A model generated the notes under the pieces. It did no database searches. It was not told the DNA's origin and saw nothing but the letters and a program-made list of their open reading frames with translations. From positions 1 to 62,848 of the forward strand of contig JAUIMC010000009.1 of the NCBI GenBank assembly GCA_030433215.1: a DNA stretch of 62,848 nucleotides. The letters run 5' to 3'. Of this stretch, positions 1 to 11,173 are shown one piece after another; within the stretch, counting starts at the first letter, position 1; every line of letters starts with the position of its first letter. The position numbers and the translations under genes are program-made. This stretch comes from Alphaproteobacteria bacterium. GTDB lineage: Bacteria; Pseudomonadota; Alphaproteobacteria; Caulobacterales; Parvularculaceae.

Positions 1-103
1 TGTGAAGACTCATCCAGACAGTGCTTCGGGACTCCACGTCCTCATAGCGGCGCGGCACGCGCCGTTTGAGATGGTATGTGCCCTCCCGCATGATGACGGA
101 CAT
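1..103 (-). CDS. tyrosine recombinase/integrase, N-terminal fragment cut by window edge
   Basis: Reading the minus strand from an ATG at 103 gives 34 uninterrupted codons that run off the left end of the window; a second in-frame ATG lies at 91. The peptide contains MREGTYHLKRRVPRRYEDV followed by RSTVWMSLH. This matches the N-terminal SAM-like/DUF6538 segment of phage-type integrases, where a short beta hairpin, an R-R-V-P motif and a W-x-S-L-x-T turn open the protein. The gene is read away from the 3' end of the adjacent tRNA-Ser gene, the usual layout of an integrase at an island end. Catalytic residues lie outside the window, so activity cannot be judged. The plus-strand reading frame over the same bases is a shadow. 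Confidence 0.75.
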   Translation of the reverse strand, partial: MSVIMREGTYHLKRRVPRRYEDVESRSTVWMSLH

Positions 104-121
104 CGTCTAAATCACACCTTC

Positions 122-170
122 TGCCACAAAATGGGTAGCAAATTGTGTAGCAAAATGTGTTGCAAATCAA
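122..170. repeat. 12-bp direct repeats upstream of the integrase
   Basis: Three consecutive 12-base units at 135-146, 147-158 and 159-170 share the pattern G-T-(A/T)-G-C-A-A-A-(A/T)-T-(G/C)-(T/A); the segment 122-134 is a weaker fourth copy. They lie between the integrase start at 103 and the tRNA-Ser 3' end at 254. Their position and helical-turn spacing suit integrase arm-binding sites or an operator for the integrase or excisionase; that role is an inference. Confidence 0.6.
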
Positions 171-253
171 GCCTTAGAACTCCGTCGCACCCTGTAAAAC
201 GATAAAAATACTAGTATTTATATATAGTTACGTTGTTTTAAAGAAAAGCGATA

Positions 254-343
254 TGGCGGAGAGAGAGGGATTCGAACCCTCGGAACGCTTGCGCGCTCAA
301 CGGTTTTCGAGACCGCCCCGATCGACCACTCCGGCACCTCTCC
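254..343 (-). tRNA. tRNA-Ser, anticodon CGA
   Basis: The minus strand folds as a class II tRNA: 7-bp acceptor stem GGAGAGG/TCTCTCC with one G-U pair, an anticodon stem-loop with loop CTCGAAA (anticodon CGA, decoding UCG), a long variable arm typical of serine tRNAs, a T-loop GTTCGAATC, and an encoded CCA at 256-254. Its 3' end faces the integrase fragment, so it is the likely attachment gene for the element to the left. Confidence 0.97.
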
Positions 344-381
344 GCAAGCGGAAGGCGACCACTCCGGCGCCTCTCCGCAAG
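323..381. repeat. tandem partial duplication of the tRNA-Ser 5' end
   Basis: Bases 323-348 and 356-381 are two 26-base copies differing at one position, separated by 7 bases. The first copy is the D-arm/acceptor half of the tRNA-Ser gene plus its immediate upstream bases; the second lies just 5' of the tRNA. Only the 5' half is duplicated, so the second copy cannot make a tRNA. From 382 to the PEP carboxylase start at 602 I see no other feature. Confidence 0.8.
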
Positions 382-601
382 GCTGAATTGGTCTCATCCA
401 GCCCAAATCCCGTCTTCGGGAGGGGAGGTCTCTAGCGCCTCACATCCGCAGGCGCAACAAGAGATGTGGTGAAAAGAAACGGGCGAAACAGGCGGCGAAT
501 TTCCGCCGGCTCGGGGGTTGCGGCGCCGGCGCCCTATTTACCCCGGCGCCCAGAGCATTATGCTGCAGCGCGAAATCAAATGGGCGCATAAAGGAAGGTT
601 C

Positions 602-3406
602 ATGGCTGGATCCGGCGACTTTGGCGCAATCGATGCGCCGTCTATGCTGGCGGAATTCGGGCGGCACAAAGACGCCGCGCTTGAGGATCCGCATATCAAT
701 CCGGTGGCCCGGCTCGCCTCGGAGCTGTTTCTGGCGCTCGAGCAGGGCGGGGCCTCGATCGGCGCCCTCTCCGCAGCGGCGGGGGTTCTTGGCGATGAAG
801 CGTTCGAGGATCGCGCCCGCGAGTTTCATGAGCGCCGCGCGGACGGGCGCGATCTTGGCGAAGCGCTGACCGGCCTTGCCGAAAAGGGCTTCGATGCGTT
901 TCGGGAAACCGTGGAGCGGGCCCGCGCCGGCATCGTCTTCACCGCCCACCCGACCTTCGCGCTCGGCGCGGCCAAGCGCGAGCTCATTGCGCGCTTTCCC
1001 GGCGATGATGAGACAGCGCTCAAGGCCTGGCGGGAAGACCTGGCGGCTTTGTCCACGGCGGAGAAAGACGACATCACCTTGCGCTACGAGCATGAAGAGG
1101 CGCGCAAGGCCATCGAAAACGCGCAGGCCGCGCTCCACACGCTTAATGCGGCGATTATCGAAACCGCGCGCAAGACTTTCCCGCGCCGATGGGCGAGCCT
1201 GCGCCCGAACCCGGTGAGTATTGCAAGCTGGGTCGGCTACGATCTCGACGGACGCAGCGATATTCACTGGGGCGAATCGATCCGTATCCGGATTTCCGAA
1301 AAGGCCGCACAGCTGCGCCGCTATGAAGCAGCGCTCGGAGAAGTCGCCGGTCTCGTTCAGGATGAAGAGCTGGAAGCGTTGAAGGCCGAGATGGGAAAGG
1401 CCGCCTTGCTCGCTGAGAAGCAGGCGGAAGCCTTTGCCGGCGATCTTTACGATCCCGACATTGTCGTGGCGGCGGCCAATCTTCTCACCGGCGACGAGGA
1501 AGGCCGGCTGACCTCGATTGCGCCGGCGCTCGAAACGATCAGCGCGAAGATCGAGGCGGTGGAGGATGACGGCGCCAAAACTGCGCTCATCCTCCTGCGC
1601 GCGGAGATGGAGGCGTGCGGGCTCGGTCTTGCGCGCATTCATTTGCGCGTCAACGCGGCGCAGGTGCGTTCGGCTTTGCGCGCCGATCTCGGGCTCGATC
1701 CCGACACTGGTTTTCTTGGGCGCTCTGCTCTGGATATCGCCGCGAAGAAATCGACCTCGGCGCGCGAGCGCGCGGTCAATTTCGGTTCGGTGTTCCTCGA
1801 AAAGATGACGGCCCGGCGCCAGTTCATGCTGTGCGCGGAAATTCTCAAACATATCGACGCCGACACGCCGATCCGCTTCCTGATCGCCGAATGCGAAGCG
1901 CCGGCGACGGTGATGGGCGCGGTTTATCTTGCGCGGCTTTATGGCATTGAAAAGAAACTCGATATTTCGCCGCTTTTTGAAACGCCGCAGGCGCTGGAAA
2001 GCGGCGGGCGGTTTCTCGAACGGCTTTTGCGCGAGCCCGAATATCGCGACTATGTGACGGGCCGCGGGCGCATGTCGATCCAGCTCGGCTTTTCCGACAG
2101 CGGGCGCTTTATGGGCCAGTGCGCGGCGGGGCTGGCGGTGGAGCGCTTGCAGGTTCTGTTTGCCCGCGCCCTCGCCGACGCGAAGATGACGGATATCGAA
2201 GCGCTGATCTTCAACACCCATGGCGAGTCCATGGGCCGCGGCGCCCATCCCGGCTCGTTTCAGGATCGCCTCAACCATCTCGCCACCCCCTGGGTCAGAA
2301 GCCGTTTCGCCAAGGCGGGCATTCCGCTAGCGGAGGAATGCAGTTTTCAGGGCGGGGAAGGCTATTTGCACTTCCAGTCGCCGGCGCTTTCCGAGCAAAC
2401 GGTGAATCTCGTCTGGAGCGGCGTCATCCGGGACGCCGAAGGCGACGAGAACGACCGGTTCTACACCGATATCAATTATTCCTGGGACTTCTATCGCGGC
2501 CTGAAAAGCTGGCAGGAGCAGCTGTTCCAGCGCCCGGACTACCGCCATGCGCTTTCCGGTTTTGCACAACGGTTTTTGTACAAGACCGGCTCGCGCAAGG
2601 CCAAGCGCGCCAAGGCCGGCGGTTTCGATTTAAGCGCGCTGCGCGCCATTCCCCACAATGCGATCCTGCAACAGCTTGGCGCGCCGGCGAATGTCGCCTG
2701 CGGGTTCGGCATCGCCGCGGGACGCGAACCGGACCGGCTGGTGGAGCATATTGAAAACTCCGCGCGCATGCAGGCGTTGACGGCGCTGGCCGCGCGGGCG
2801 CGCGCGGGAACCGATCTTTGCGTGCTGCGCGCTTATGCGACGCTTTATACGCCCCATTACTGGTCTGCGCTCGCTGTCGCCGCCGGATCGAGCAAGCGCG
2901 CCGACGCCTATGAAGCCGCGCAGGAGGCGCTCGGCGCCGGCGAGACGTCAGACGCCTTTCACAGGCTGACGGACTTCCTCTCTCAGGATCTGCGCCGTTT
3001 CGATGCGATACTGGAAGTGAAAGGCGCGCAGGTCGAGAGCGGTCATCGCGGGCGGCTCTCCGTGTTGCACGCCATCCGCCAGGCGTTAATGGCCAAGGCG
3101 GTTTCGCTCGTCGCCGGCGCGCCGCCTTTTTCCCGGCGCCACGACATCGCCCATGAAGACCTGATCGAGATGGTTCTCGACCTGCGCCTCGACGACACCA
3201 TTGAAACGCTGGGCGAAATCTTTCCCGCCCGCGCGCCGGCGAACGCCGCGTTTGAAGGCTTGCATGAAAAGGTCGAGGATCACGCGTTCGAAGGCGGCGC
3301 CTATCCGGAAATCCACGCCGACATCATTGCCCCCTTGCGCGAGATTGCGGCCGCATCGCGGACCTTGTCGCAGGCGATCGCCAATCACTACGGCGCGTTC
3401 GGTTAA
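602..3406 (+). CDS. ppc: phosphoenolpyruvate carboxylase family protein (divergent)
   Basis: This 934-residue protein has the size and motif order of PEP carboxylase, which makes oxaloacetate from PEP and bicarbonate to refill the TCA cycle. Visible motifs are FTAHPTFAL with the catalytic His at residue 116, a YDLDGRSDIHWG segment near 220, SDSGRFMGQ near 500, NTHGESMGRGAHPGS at 538-552, and SFQGGEGYLHF near 580. The loop normally reading H-G-R-G-G-x-x-G-R-G-G keeps the His (540) and the second Arg (546), but the first Arg is replaced, and the protein ends in YGAFG rather than the usual N-T-G. ATG 602 is chosen because AAGGAAGG lies 6 bases upstream; an in-frame ATG at 518 lacks such a site. 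Its stop overlaps that of tdk by 4 bases. Confidence 0.78.
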   Translation: MAGSGDFGAIDAPSMLAEFGRHKDAALEDPHINPVARLASELFLALEQGGASIGALSAAAGVLGDEAFEDRAREFHERRADGRDLGEALTGLAEKGFDAFRETVERARAGIVFTAHPTFALGAAKRELIARFPGDDETALKAWREDLAALSTAEKDDITLRYEHEEARKAIENAQAALHTLNAAIIETARKTFPRRWASLRPNPVSIASWVGYDLDGRSDIHWGESIRIRISEKAAQLRRYEAALGEVAGLVQDEELEALKAEMGKAALLAEKQAEAFAGDLYDPDIVVAAANLLTGDEEGRLTSIAPALETISAKIEAVEDDGAKTALILLRAEMEACGLGLARIHLRVNAAQVRSALRADLGLDPDTGFLGRSALDIAAKKSTSARERAVNFGSVFLEKMTARRQFMLCAEILKHIDADTPIRFLIAECEAPATVMGAVYLARLYGIEKKLDISPLFETPQALESGGRFLERLLREPEYRDYVTGRGRMSIQLGFSDSGRFMGQCAAGLAVERLQVLFARALADAKMTDIEALIFNTHGESMGRGAHPGSFQDRLNHLATPWVRSRFAKAGIPLAEECSFQGGEGYLHFQSPALSEQTVNLVWSGVIRDAEGDENDRFYTDINYSWDFYRGLKSWQEQLFQRPDYRHALSGFAQRFLYKTGSRKAKRAKAGGFDLSALRAIPHNAILQQLGAPANVACGFGIAAGREPDRLVEHIENSARMQALTALAARARAGTDLCVLRAYATLYTPHYWSALAVAAGSSKRADAYEAAQEALGAGETSDAFHRLTDFLSQDLRRFDAILEVKGAQVESGHRGRLSVLHAIRQALMAKAVSLVAGAPPFSRRHDIAHEDLIEMVLDLRLDDTIETLGEIFPARAPANAAFEGLHEKVEDHAFEGGAYPEIHADIIAPLREIAAASRTLSQAIANHYGAFG

Positions 3407-3981
3407 TGACCGAACGCTTCGTAGAAATGCTTGCGGCAGAGAGGGATGTAGCGGTCATTGCCGCCGATTTCGATCGTCTTGCCGCTGGTGACGGCCTTGC
3501 CGTTTTCATCGATGCGCAAGTTCATGGTCGCCTTGCGCCCGCATTTGCAGATGGTTTTCAGTTCGCGGATTTCATCGGCGACCGCGAGAAGGCGGGCGCT
3601 GCCTTCGAAGAGCTCGCCCATGAAGTCGGTCCTCAGACCGAAACAGATAACCGGGATGTCGAGATCGTCGACGATGCGCGCAAGCTGCATCACTTGCGCG
3701 GGTGAAAGAAACTGCGCCTCGTCGAGGAAGACGCAGGCCGCCTTCATGGACGCGCTTTCGCTTTTGACGATCTCGTAAAGGTCGGTCTCGGCGTCGAACA
3801 TATGCGCGTCTTTGCGCAGACCGATGCGCGAGGCGATGACCCCGGCTTCGACGCGGTCGTCTAGCCTGGCGGTGAATTCGATCGTGTCCATGCCGCGTTC
3901 GCGATAATTAAAGCTCGCCTGAAGGAGCGTCGTCGATTTGCCGGCGTTCATGGCGGCGTAATTGAAATAGAGCTTGGCCAT
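3403..3981 (-). CDS. tdk: thymidine kinase
   Basis: A 192-residue type II thymidine kinase that phosphorylates thymidine to dTMP in salvage. The Walker A motif is AAMNAGKSTTLL at residues 9-20, the Walker B/DEAQF motif is FLDEAQFL near 88, and the zinc-binding region CKCGRK and a late C-R-K-H are present, as is the C-terminal lasso with YIPLCRKHF. Length is normal for the family. It is co-transcribed with dapF: its ATG overlaps the dapF stop by one base (TAATG). It converges with ppc. Confidence 0.96.
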   Translation of the reverse strand: MAKLYFNYAAMNAGKSTTLLQASFNYRERGMDTIEFTARLDDRVEAGVIASRIGLRKDAHMFDAETDLYEIVKSESASMKAACVFLDEAQFLSPAQVMQLARIVDDLDIPVICFGLRTDFMGELFEGSARLLAVADEIRELKTICKCGRKATMNLRIDENGKAVTSGKTIEIGGNDRYIPLCRKHFYEAFGH

Positions 3982-4862
3982 TAAAAATCGTCGCTGAAGC
4001 GGCCTTCGCCATCGAGCGTCACGGGGCCGGTCATGATGATGTGATTGTCATCCTCGCGCCATTCGATGGCGAGGTCGCCGCCGTCGAGCGTGACGGTCGC
4101 CTTGCGGCCCGTCAGGCGCCGGCGATGGGCCGCGACGGCGGCGGCGCAGGCGGCGGTGCCGCAGGCCTGCGTAATGCCGACGCCGCGCTCCCAAACGCGC
4201 AGGCGAATGGCGTGCTTGCTCAGAACCTGCGCCACCGAGACGTTGACGCGTTCGGGAAACAGCGGGTGGTGTTCGATCATCGGGCCGAAGCGCTCAAGCG
4301 CCTGGGCTTCGGCGTCCTCCACGAAGAAGATGCAGTGCGGATTGCCGACATTGACCGCCGACGGGCCCCAGAGCACCGGCTTGTCGATGGGCCCGAGCTT
4401 CACGTCCACATAGCGCGTGTCGTCCATCTGTTCGGACAGCGGGATCTCCCGCCAGCCGAATTTCGGTTCCCCCATGTCGACCGCAATTCTTTTATCGCCG
4501 ATGCGCGATGCGTGCAGCGGCGCGCCGAGGGTCGCGAAGTCGACTTCCGTTTCGCCGTTCTCCTCCATCAGAAGCCAGCCGACGCAGCGCGCGGCGTTGC
4601 CGCAGGCGCCGACTTGCGAGCCGTCCGCGTTGTAGACGCCCATGAACACGCCGTCATGGCCTTTGCGGTTCTCAATGGTGATGAATTGATCGCATCCCGG
4701 ACCGGTTTTCGGATCCGCCGCCTTGCGGATCGCGTCTTCGTCGAGCTTTGCCGGGTCTTCGCGAAGATCGAGAATGATGAACGCGTTCCCGAGGCCGTTC
4801 ATCTTGAGATAAGGCCGTCCGGCGAGCGTTGACGGGGCTCTGGCGGGTGCGTCGGTGGTCAT
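3981..4862 (-). CDS. dapF: diaminopimelate epimerase
   Basis: A 293-residue PLP-independent epimerase converting LL- to meso-diaminopimelate for lysine and peptidoglycan synthesis. The two active-site cysteines are evident in VGACGNAARCVGW (about residue 85) and ITQACGTAACAAAVAA (about residue 230), and the substrate loop opens with KMNGLGNAF near residue 21. The first 20 residues are an extra N-terminal extension relative to many homologues, so an internal start at the KMNGLGN methionine is possible. It is first in a two-gene unit with tdk, 28 bases downstream of the GT2 gene's stop on the same strand. Confidence 0.95.
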   Translation of the reverse strand: MTTDAPARAPSTLAGRPYLKMNGLGNAFIILDLREDPAKLDEDAIRKAADPKTGPGCDQFITIENRKGHDGVFMGVYNADGSQVGACGNAARCVGWLLMEENGETEVDFATLGAPLHASRIGDKRIAVDMGEPKFGWREIPLSEQMDDTRYVDVKLGPIDKPVLWGPSAVNVGNPHCIFFVEDAEAQALERFGPMIEHHPLFPERVNVSVAQVLSKHAIRLRVWERGVGITQACGTAACAAAVAAHRRRLTGRKATVTLDGGDLAIEWREDDNHIIMTGPVTLDGEGRFSDDF

Positions 4863-4890
4863 GACAGCCTGTCTTAAACGCGGGGTCCAC

Positions 4891-6501
4891 TTAAAAATGC
4901 GTCTTCAGCGCCTCCTCGCGTTTTCGCTGCGCGGCCTTGCTGATGACATGGTCGGTCTTCTCCCAGTAATGGGGGCGGAAGATCGCCTGCTGCAAAGCTT
5001 TATAGGCGGCGGCGGAGCTTAGCAACCAGTAGGCGGGGGCGCTGAGGCCATAGGGGGCGAGGCCGCGCCAGCCCCGTTTCAGGGGGCCGATCACCATCAG
5101 CATGACAAAGGCCAGATTCCCGAAGATCAGCGCAAACAGGTTGAGATAGAGCACCGGCGGCGGAAACAGCTGGTCGAGGATCGCCGGTTTGAGAGTGATC
5201 CAGACCAGGAAACCGGTCCACATGACCGGGTTGATCACGGCGCTGAAGACATTGCCGGCGACGAAGAGCTGTACGGCGAGAAAACCGCGCCAGCCGGTGG
5301 TCGCGATGATCCGGTGCGGCCGGCGCATGTGAACAAGCCAGGTCTGGAGATAGCCCTTCAGCCATCTTGAGCGTTGTCTCATCCAGTTATTGAGGCGGCA
5401 ATTGGCTTCTTCGAAGGTCGTCGAGTCCATCACTTCCACGCGATAGCCGAGCCGGGCGAGTCTGAGACCCAGATCTGCGTCCTCGGTGACATTGTACGGG
5501 TCCCAGCCGCCGATTTCGGCGAGCAGTCCCGCCTTAAAGAAGTTCGAGGTGCCGCCCAGCGGGATCGGCGCGCCCATGCGCTGGAGGGCGGGCAGGAGCC
5601 AGTCGAACCACAGGGAATATTCCAGCGTGAACAGACGCGTCAGCCAGTTGTCGTCACGATTGTAATAGTTGAGCCGGGCCTGGACGCAGGCGAGGGACGC
5701 GTCGCCTTCGGCGAAGCGCGCAGCGGCCTTTTTGAGCTGGTCTGGATCGGGCAGGTCTTCCGCGTCATAGATGACGATGAGCTCGCCGCGTGCGAGATAA
5801 AGGCCGTAATTGCAGGCCTTGGGCTTGGTGCGCGGTTCCTGCGGGGGAATGACGACGGTTTCGTAACGCGTGTCGAGGCCGAGCTTTTTGACTTCCGCAA
5901 TCGTCTCCGGATCGTCTTCCTCTAGGAGCAGCTTCACGTCCTTCTTGGCCGCCGGATAGTCGAGCCTGTCGACGGCGCGCGCCAGTGTTGGCAGCGCCGC
6001 GGCGTCTCGATAGAGCGGCAACAGGATGGTGATCACCGGCAGCTGCGTCTCCGTCATGGTGATTGCGGGCGCGGTTGCGCCGACGGCGTCTTTGCGGCCA
6101 ATCGCGAGAAGCCAGAGGCGAAAGAAAATTGCGCTCACGAAATAGATTGTGACGAAGACATTGAAGCCGACAAAGGTGGCGACCGGCCAGCGCCCTAAGG
6201 CGAAGATCAGCGCTAAAAAGAAACAGACAAGCATCGCCATTTGACTGGGAGAAAGAAGGCGCTTGGCGGATTCCTCCGGGCGTGTGGCGGCAAGCCCTTC
6301 GATGGCCGCCCGGCCGATATTGCCTGCGAAACGTTCGCGCAGGACGGTCTGGGCTGCCGTTGTCTGACCGGTTCTCGCCTCGCGCAAGGAATAGATGGCC
6401 GCATCCGCCTGGGAGCTGTCGTCAAGGTCACTGCGCCGCGTCGAGATGGCGGCGGGGCCGTTGCCGGGCTGTCGCAGCGCCTCGCTCAAAACGAACTCCA
6501 C
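4891..6501 (-). CDS. family 2 glycosyltransferase, membrane polysaccharide synthase type
   Basis: A 536-residue processive-type GT2. An N-terminal cytoplasmic region (1-85) is followed by two membrane helices (about 88-135), a GT-A catalytic domain, and C-terminal helices (about 395-510). Catalytic signatures are complete: PVITILLPLYRD, the DAED nucleotide-sugar/metal site at 246-249, TED at 339-341 and QRSRW at 376-380, as in cellulose and hyaluronan synthases. The polymer cannot be told from sequence. Its start overlaps the end of the upstream outer-membrane barrel gene by 16 bases, which suggests the barrel and synthase form one synthesis/export unit. No PilZ domain is seen. Confidence 0.9.
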   Translation of the reverse strand: MEFVLSEALRQPGNGPAAISTRRSDLDDSSQADAAIYSLREARTGQTTAAQTVLRERFAGNIGRAAIEGLAATRPEESAKRLLSPSQMAMLVCFFLALIFALGRWPVATFVGFNVFVTIYFVSAIFFRLWLLAIGRKDAVGATAPAITMTETQLPVITILLPLYRDAAALPTLARAVDRLDYPAAKKDVKLLLEEDDPETIAEVKKLGLDTRYETVVIPPQEPRTKPKACNYGLYLARGELIVIYDAEDLPDPDQLKKAAARFAEGDASLACVQARLNYYNRDDNWLTRLFTLEYSLWFDWLLPALQRMGAPIPLGGTSNFFKAGLLAEIGGWDPYNVTEDADLGLRLARLGYRVEVMDSTTFEEANCRLNNWMRQRSRWLKGYLQTWLVHMRRPHRIIATTGWRGFLAVQLFVAGNVFSAVINPVMWTGFLVWITLKPAILDQLFPPPVLYLNLFALIFGNLAFVMLMVIGPLKRGWRGLAPYGLSAPAYWLLSSAAAYKALQQAIFRPHYWEKTDHVISKAAQRKREEALKTHF

Positions 6502-7283
6502 AAACCGATGAAGAAGGTTCGCCCGAGCGCGAGATTGCGCCCGGAGATTTCTTCATTCATGCCGGCTTGCACGGCCCAGCGGCTGTTGATGCGGTAGACC
6601 ACGGAGGGCTGAATTTTGACGATATCGTAGTCAGCGCCGTCCGGTTTTTCATTGCGCAGGGAGACCGTTGAGAACCCTTCCAGCAAGAGCATCCAGCGCT
6701 TGCCCGGTTCGGCGCCGAGCGTCGCCTGGCTGCGGATCACGTCGGCACCGGGGCCGAAGCGCTTGCGATAGCCGACCTCCGCCGCCGCAAAAATTTTCAC
6801 AGGCTTGAAAATCAGATTGCGGCCGTAAAGCGCGGCGAGTTCCATATCCGCGCCGTTATTGACGGCCTGGCGTGCGCTCGCCTGGAACGCGGCGGGCTTG
6901 CCTGCGGAAAGGCGCACGGAGGCGGCGTGCTTGATGGTGCGTTCGAACTGATATTGCGCGTAGCCTTCGATCTCGGAAAAGCCCGTATCGGTGACGGTTC
7001 CTGCGCTGTTGGTCAGCCAGGAGGTTCCGTAGATCGCCTTGCCGCCGATGGTGATGTCGTCGGTGAGCCCGAACTCGATATAGGTGTCGCTGTCGAGGCT
7101 TTCGAAACGTCCTCCGCGCGGATCCTGAGAGCTCAGATCGGACCGGAAATACTCGGCGTGGGTGATGATCAGGAGTTGGCCGTCCTCGCGCGCCCATGGC
7201 GAGGCGCAGGCGGTACCGCTCGCGGCCGACAGCATCAGCGCCAGGCAAGCCTGAGAAACTTTTAAAGCCGCCCCCGACGCCAT
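6486..7283 (-). CDS. predicted outer-membrane beta-barrel protein
   Basis: A 265-residue protein with a signal peptide (cleavage probably after TACAS, about residue 28) and alternating-residue strands throughout. It ends in FFIGLWSSF, the terminal aromatic typical of BamA-recognised barrels. It resembles the small phenol-degradation/transporter-like barrels in general style only; I recognise no specific family. It is translationally overlapped by the GT2 gene, so it may be the outer-membrane partner of that synthase. The AT-richer intergenic region at 7284-7552 separates it from the divergent VPLPA-CTERM gene and presumably holds both promoters. Confidence 0.75.
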   Translation of the reverse strand: MASGAALKVSQACLALMLSAASGTACASPWAREDGQLLIITHAEYFRSDLSSQDPRGGRFESLDSDTYIEFGLTDDITIGGKAIYGTSWLTNSAGTVTDTGFSEIEGYAQYQFERTIKHAASVRLSAGKPAAFQASARQAVNNGADMELAALYGRNLIFKPVKIFAAAEVGYRKRFGPGADVIRSQATLGAEPGKRWMLLLEGFSTVSLRNEKPDGADYDIVKIQPSVVYRINSRWAVQAGMNEEISGRNLALGRTFFIGLWSSF

Positions 7284-7552
7284 CCCCCGCCTTTCTGGCT
7301 TTCAAAGGAAAAACTATTCCAGATTAAATGCGGCCTGACTAGGCTTTGGCAAGTAAAGGCATGAATTAGGACAGTAATTGCCGCCGGACATCCGGTTTCA
7401 GCCTTGTCTTTGCGCGCCGCCGGCTGGGCGCGAGAGACGTCAAACCGTCAAATTAGTGTTACGCGCCCGTCACGAGAGCCGACTAGTCGTCTCCTTATTA
7501 TCCCGCGCGGGCGCGGTGTTCGCGGCGGGAGCGTCTTGAAAAGGAACATTGC

Positions 7553-8248
7553 ATGCGTATCGGCAAGCTCGCTCTCTCTTTTCTTATCGTTCTTTTCGCT
7601 GCGGCAGGCGCGGCGGAGGCAAGCCTCATCAAGGTTTCGTTCGAGGGACGGAACTCTTCTTCGACATCGCCGGACAACAACTCTCTCGGTAATGGTCTGA
7701 CCAGCATTTCCGGGTATGTGATCTACGATACGGAAACAGCTCCGACGCCGTTCGTTTCGAACGCGTCGCGCGAAGCGATCAACTATGTCGGCGCCGTCAA
7801 GGAATTCGCCTTCGCTACGGGCGGCGTTTCAGGCTCGCGGACCGGCGATTTCGGATCGATGCAGGTCTCCGATCAGTTCACAACCGGCCAGGACCGTCTT
7901 TCTTTCAACAATATGTATGTGTACCCGTCGGAGATTCTCGGCGAGTTCGACGGTATCGAGCGCCTTCAGTTCACGCTCGGTCTCAGCGGGCCGTTCTCGG
8001 CGCTGTCGAGCGCGGCGCTGCCGGGCGTTTTCGATCCGGCGATCTTTACCGGCCAGACCAATCTCAGCCTTTTCGTCAAGCTGCTCGATCCGGCCTCGCA
8101 GCCCGGCGTTGCGAAGTCGCTGAATTTCAATTTCACCAGCGTGAAAGTGGAAGAGATTTCCGAAGTGCCGCTGCCGGGCGCGCTCGGCCTCTTCCTTCTC
8201 GGCGGCGGCGTTCTGGCCGCGGCGCGCAAGAAAAAAGCCCGCGCGTAA
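7553..8248 (+). CDS. secreted protein with VPLPA-CTERM-like sorting tail
   Basis: A 231-residue protein with a Sec signal peptide (about 1-23, ending AAEA). The body is rich in Ser, Thr, Phe and Gly, and the C-terminal anchor is EVPLPGALGLFLLGGG, then a short hydrophobic stretch and a basic tail RKKKARA. This layout (V-P-L-P motif, helix, basic cluster) is that of PEP-CTERM/VPLPA-CTERM substrates handled by exosortases, linked to exopolysaccharide production. No exosortase is in this window. A polysaccharide synthase is divergently encoded next door. The body has no recognisable enzyme motif. Confidence 0.85.
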   Translation: MRIGKLALSFLIVLFAAAGAAEASLIKVSFEGRNSSSTSPDNNSLGNGLTSISGYVIYDTETAPTPFVSNASREAINYVGAVKEFAFATGGVSGSRTGDFGSMQVSDQFTTGQDRLSFNNMYVYPSEILGEFDGIERLQFTLGLSGPFSALSSAALPGVFDPAIFTGQTNLSLFVKLLDPASQPGVAKSLNFNFTSVKVEEISEVPLPGALGLFLLGGGVLAAARKKKARA

Positions 8249-8262
8249 CAGCCGGGCTTTTT
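8232..8262 (+). terminator. rho-independent terminator overlapping the stop of the VPLPA-CTERM gene
   Basis: An AAAAAGCCCG/CGGGCTTTTT inverted repeat with an 11-base loop spans the TAA stop at 8246-8248 and is followed by a T tract. Confidence 0.8.
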
Positions 8263-8276
8263 CCGAAGTCTTGATG

Positions 8277-8306
8277 AAAGGCGGCGCCGAGCAGGAGCCG
8301 CCTTTT
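8277..8306. terminator. bidirectional terminator between the VPLPA-CTERM gene and acnA
   Basis: AAAGGCGGC pairs with GCCGCCTTT around an 11-base loop, with T-rich sequence on both strands. It lies 4 bases from the acnA stop, so it can serve both converging genes. Confidence 0.8.
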
Positions 8307-8309
8307 TCT

Positions 8310-10985
<2,676 letters not shown>

Positions 10986-11173
10986 TTAGTTCCTCCGGTT
11001 GGGAAAAAAGCCGTGAAATTCCGCGCCGTTATGGCGCAACGTCTTCGCGCTTGCAATGCGGCTTTCTGCTTTCCGGGGCCGCCATAGTCGCGACAAATTT
11101 CGAACTATGTTATCTGCGGTGAAAATCCGTTATTGAGCCCTTTCCAGTCCGCCTTTGAGGGAGCCTAGCATCC

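Noticed and set aside
2..205. Plus-strand 67-codon frame at the left end
   Set aside because: It is antisense to the integrase N-terminus and the 12-bp repeats and has no ribosome binding site.
440..2278. 612-codon minus-strand frame over the PEP carboxylase gene
   Set aside because: Long antisense frames are expected in high-GC coding DNA; the Arg-rich translation matches no family and the sense gene is clear.
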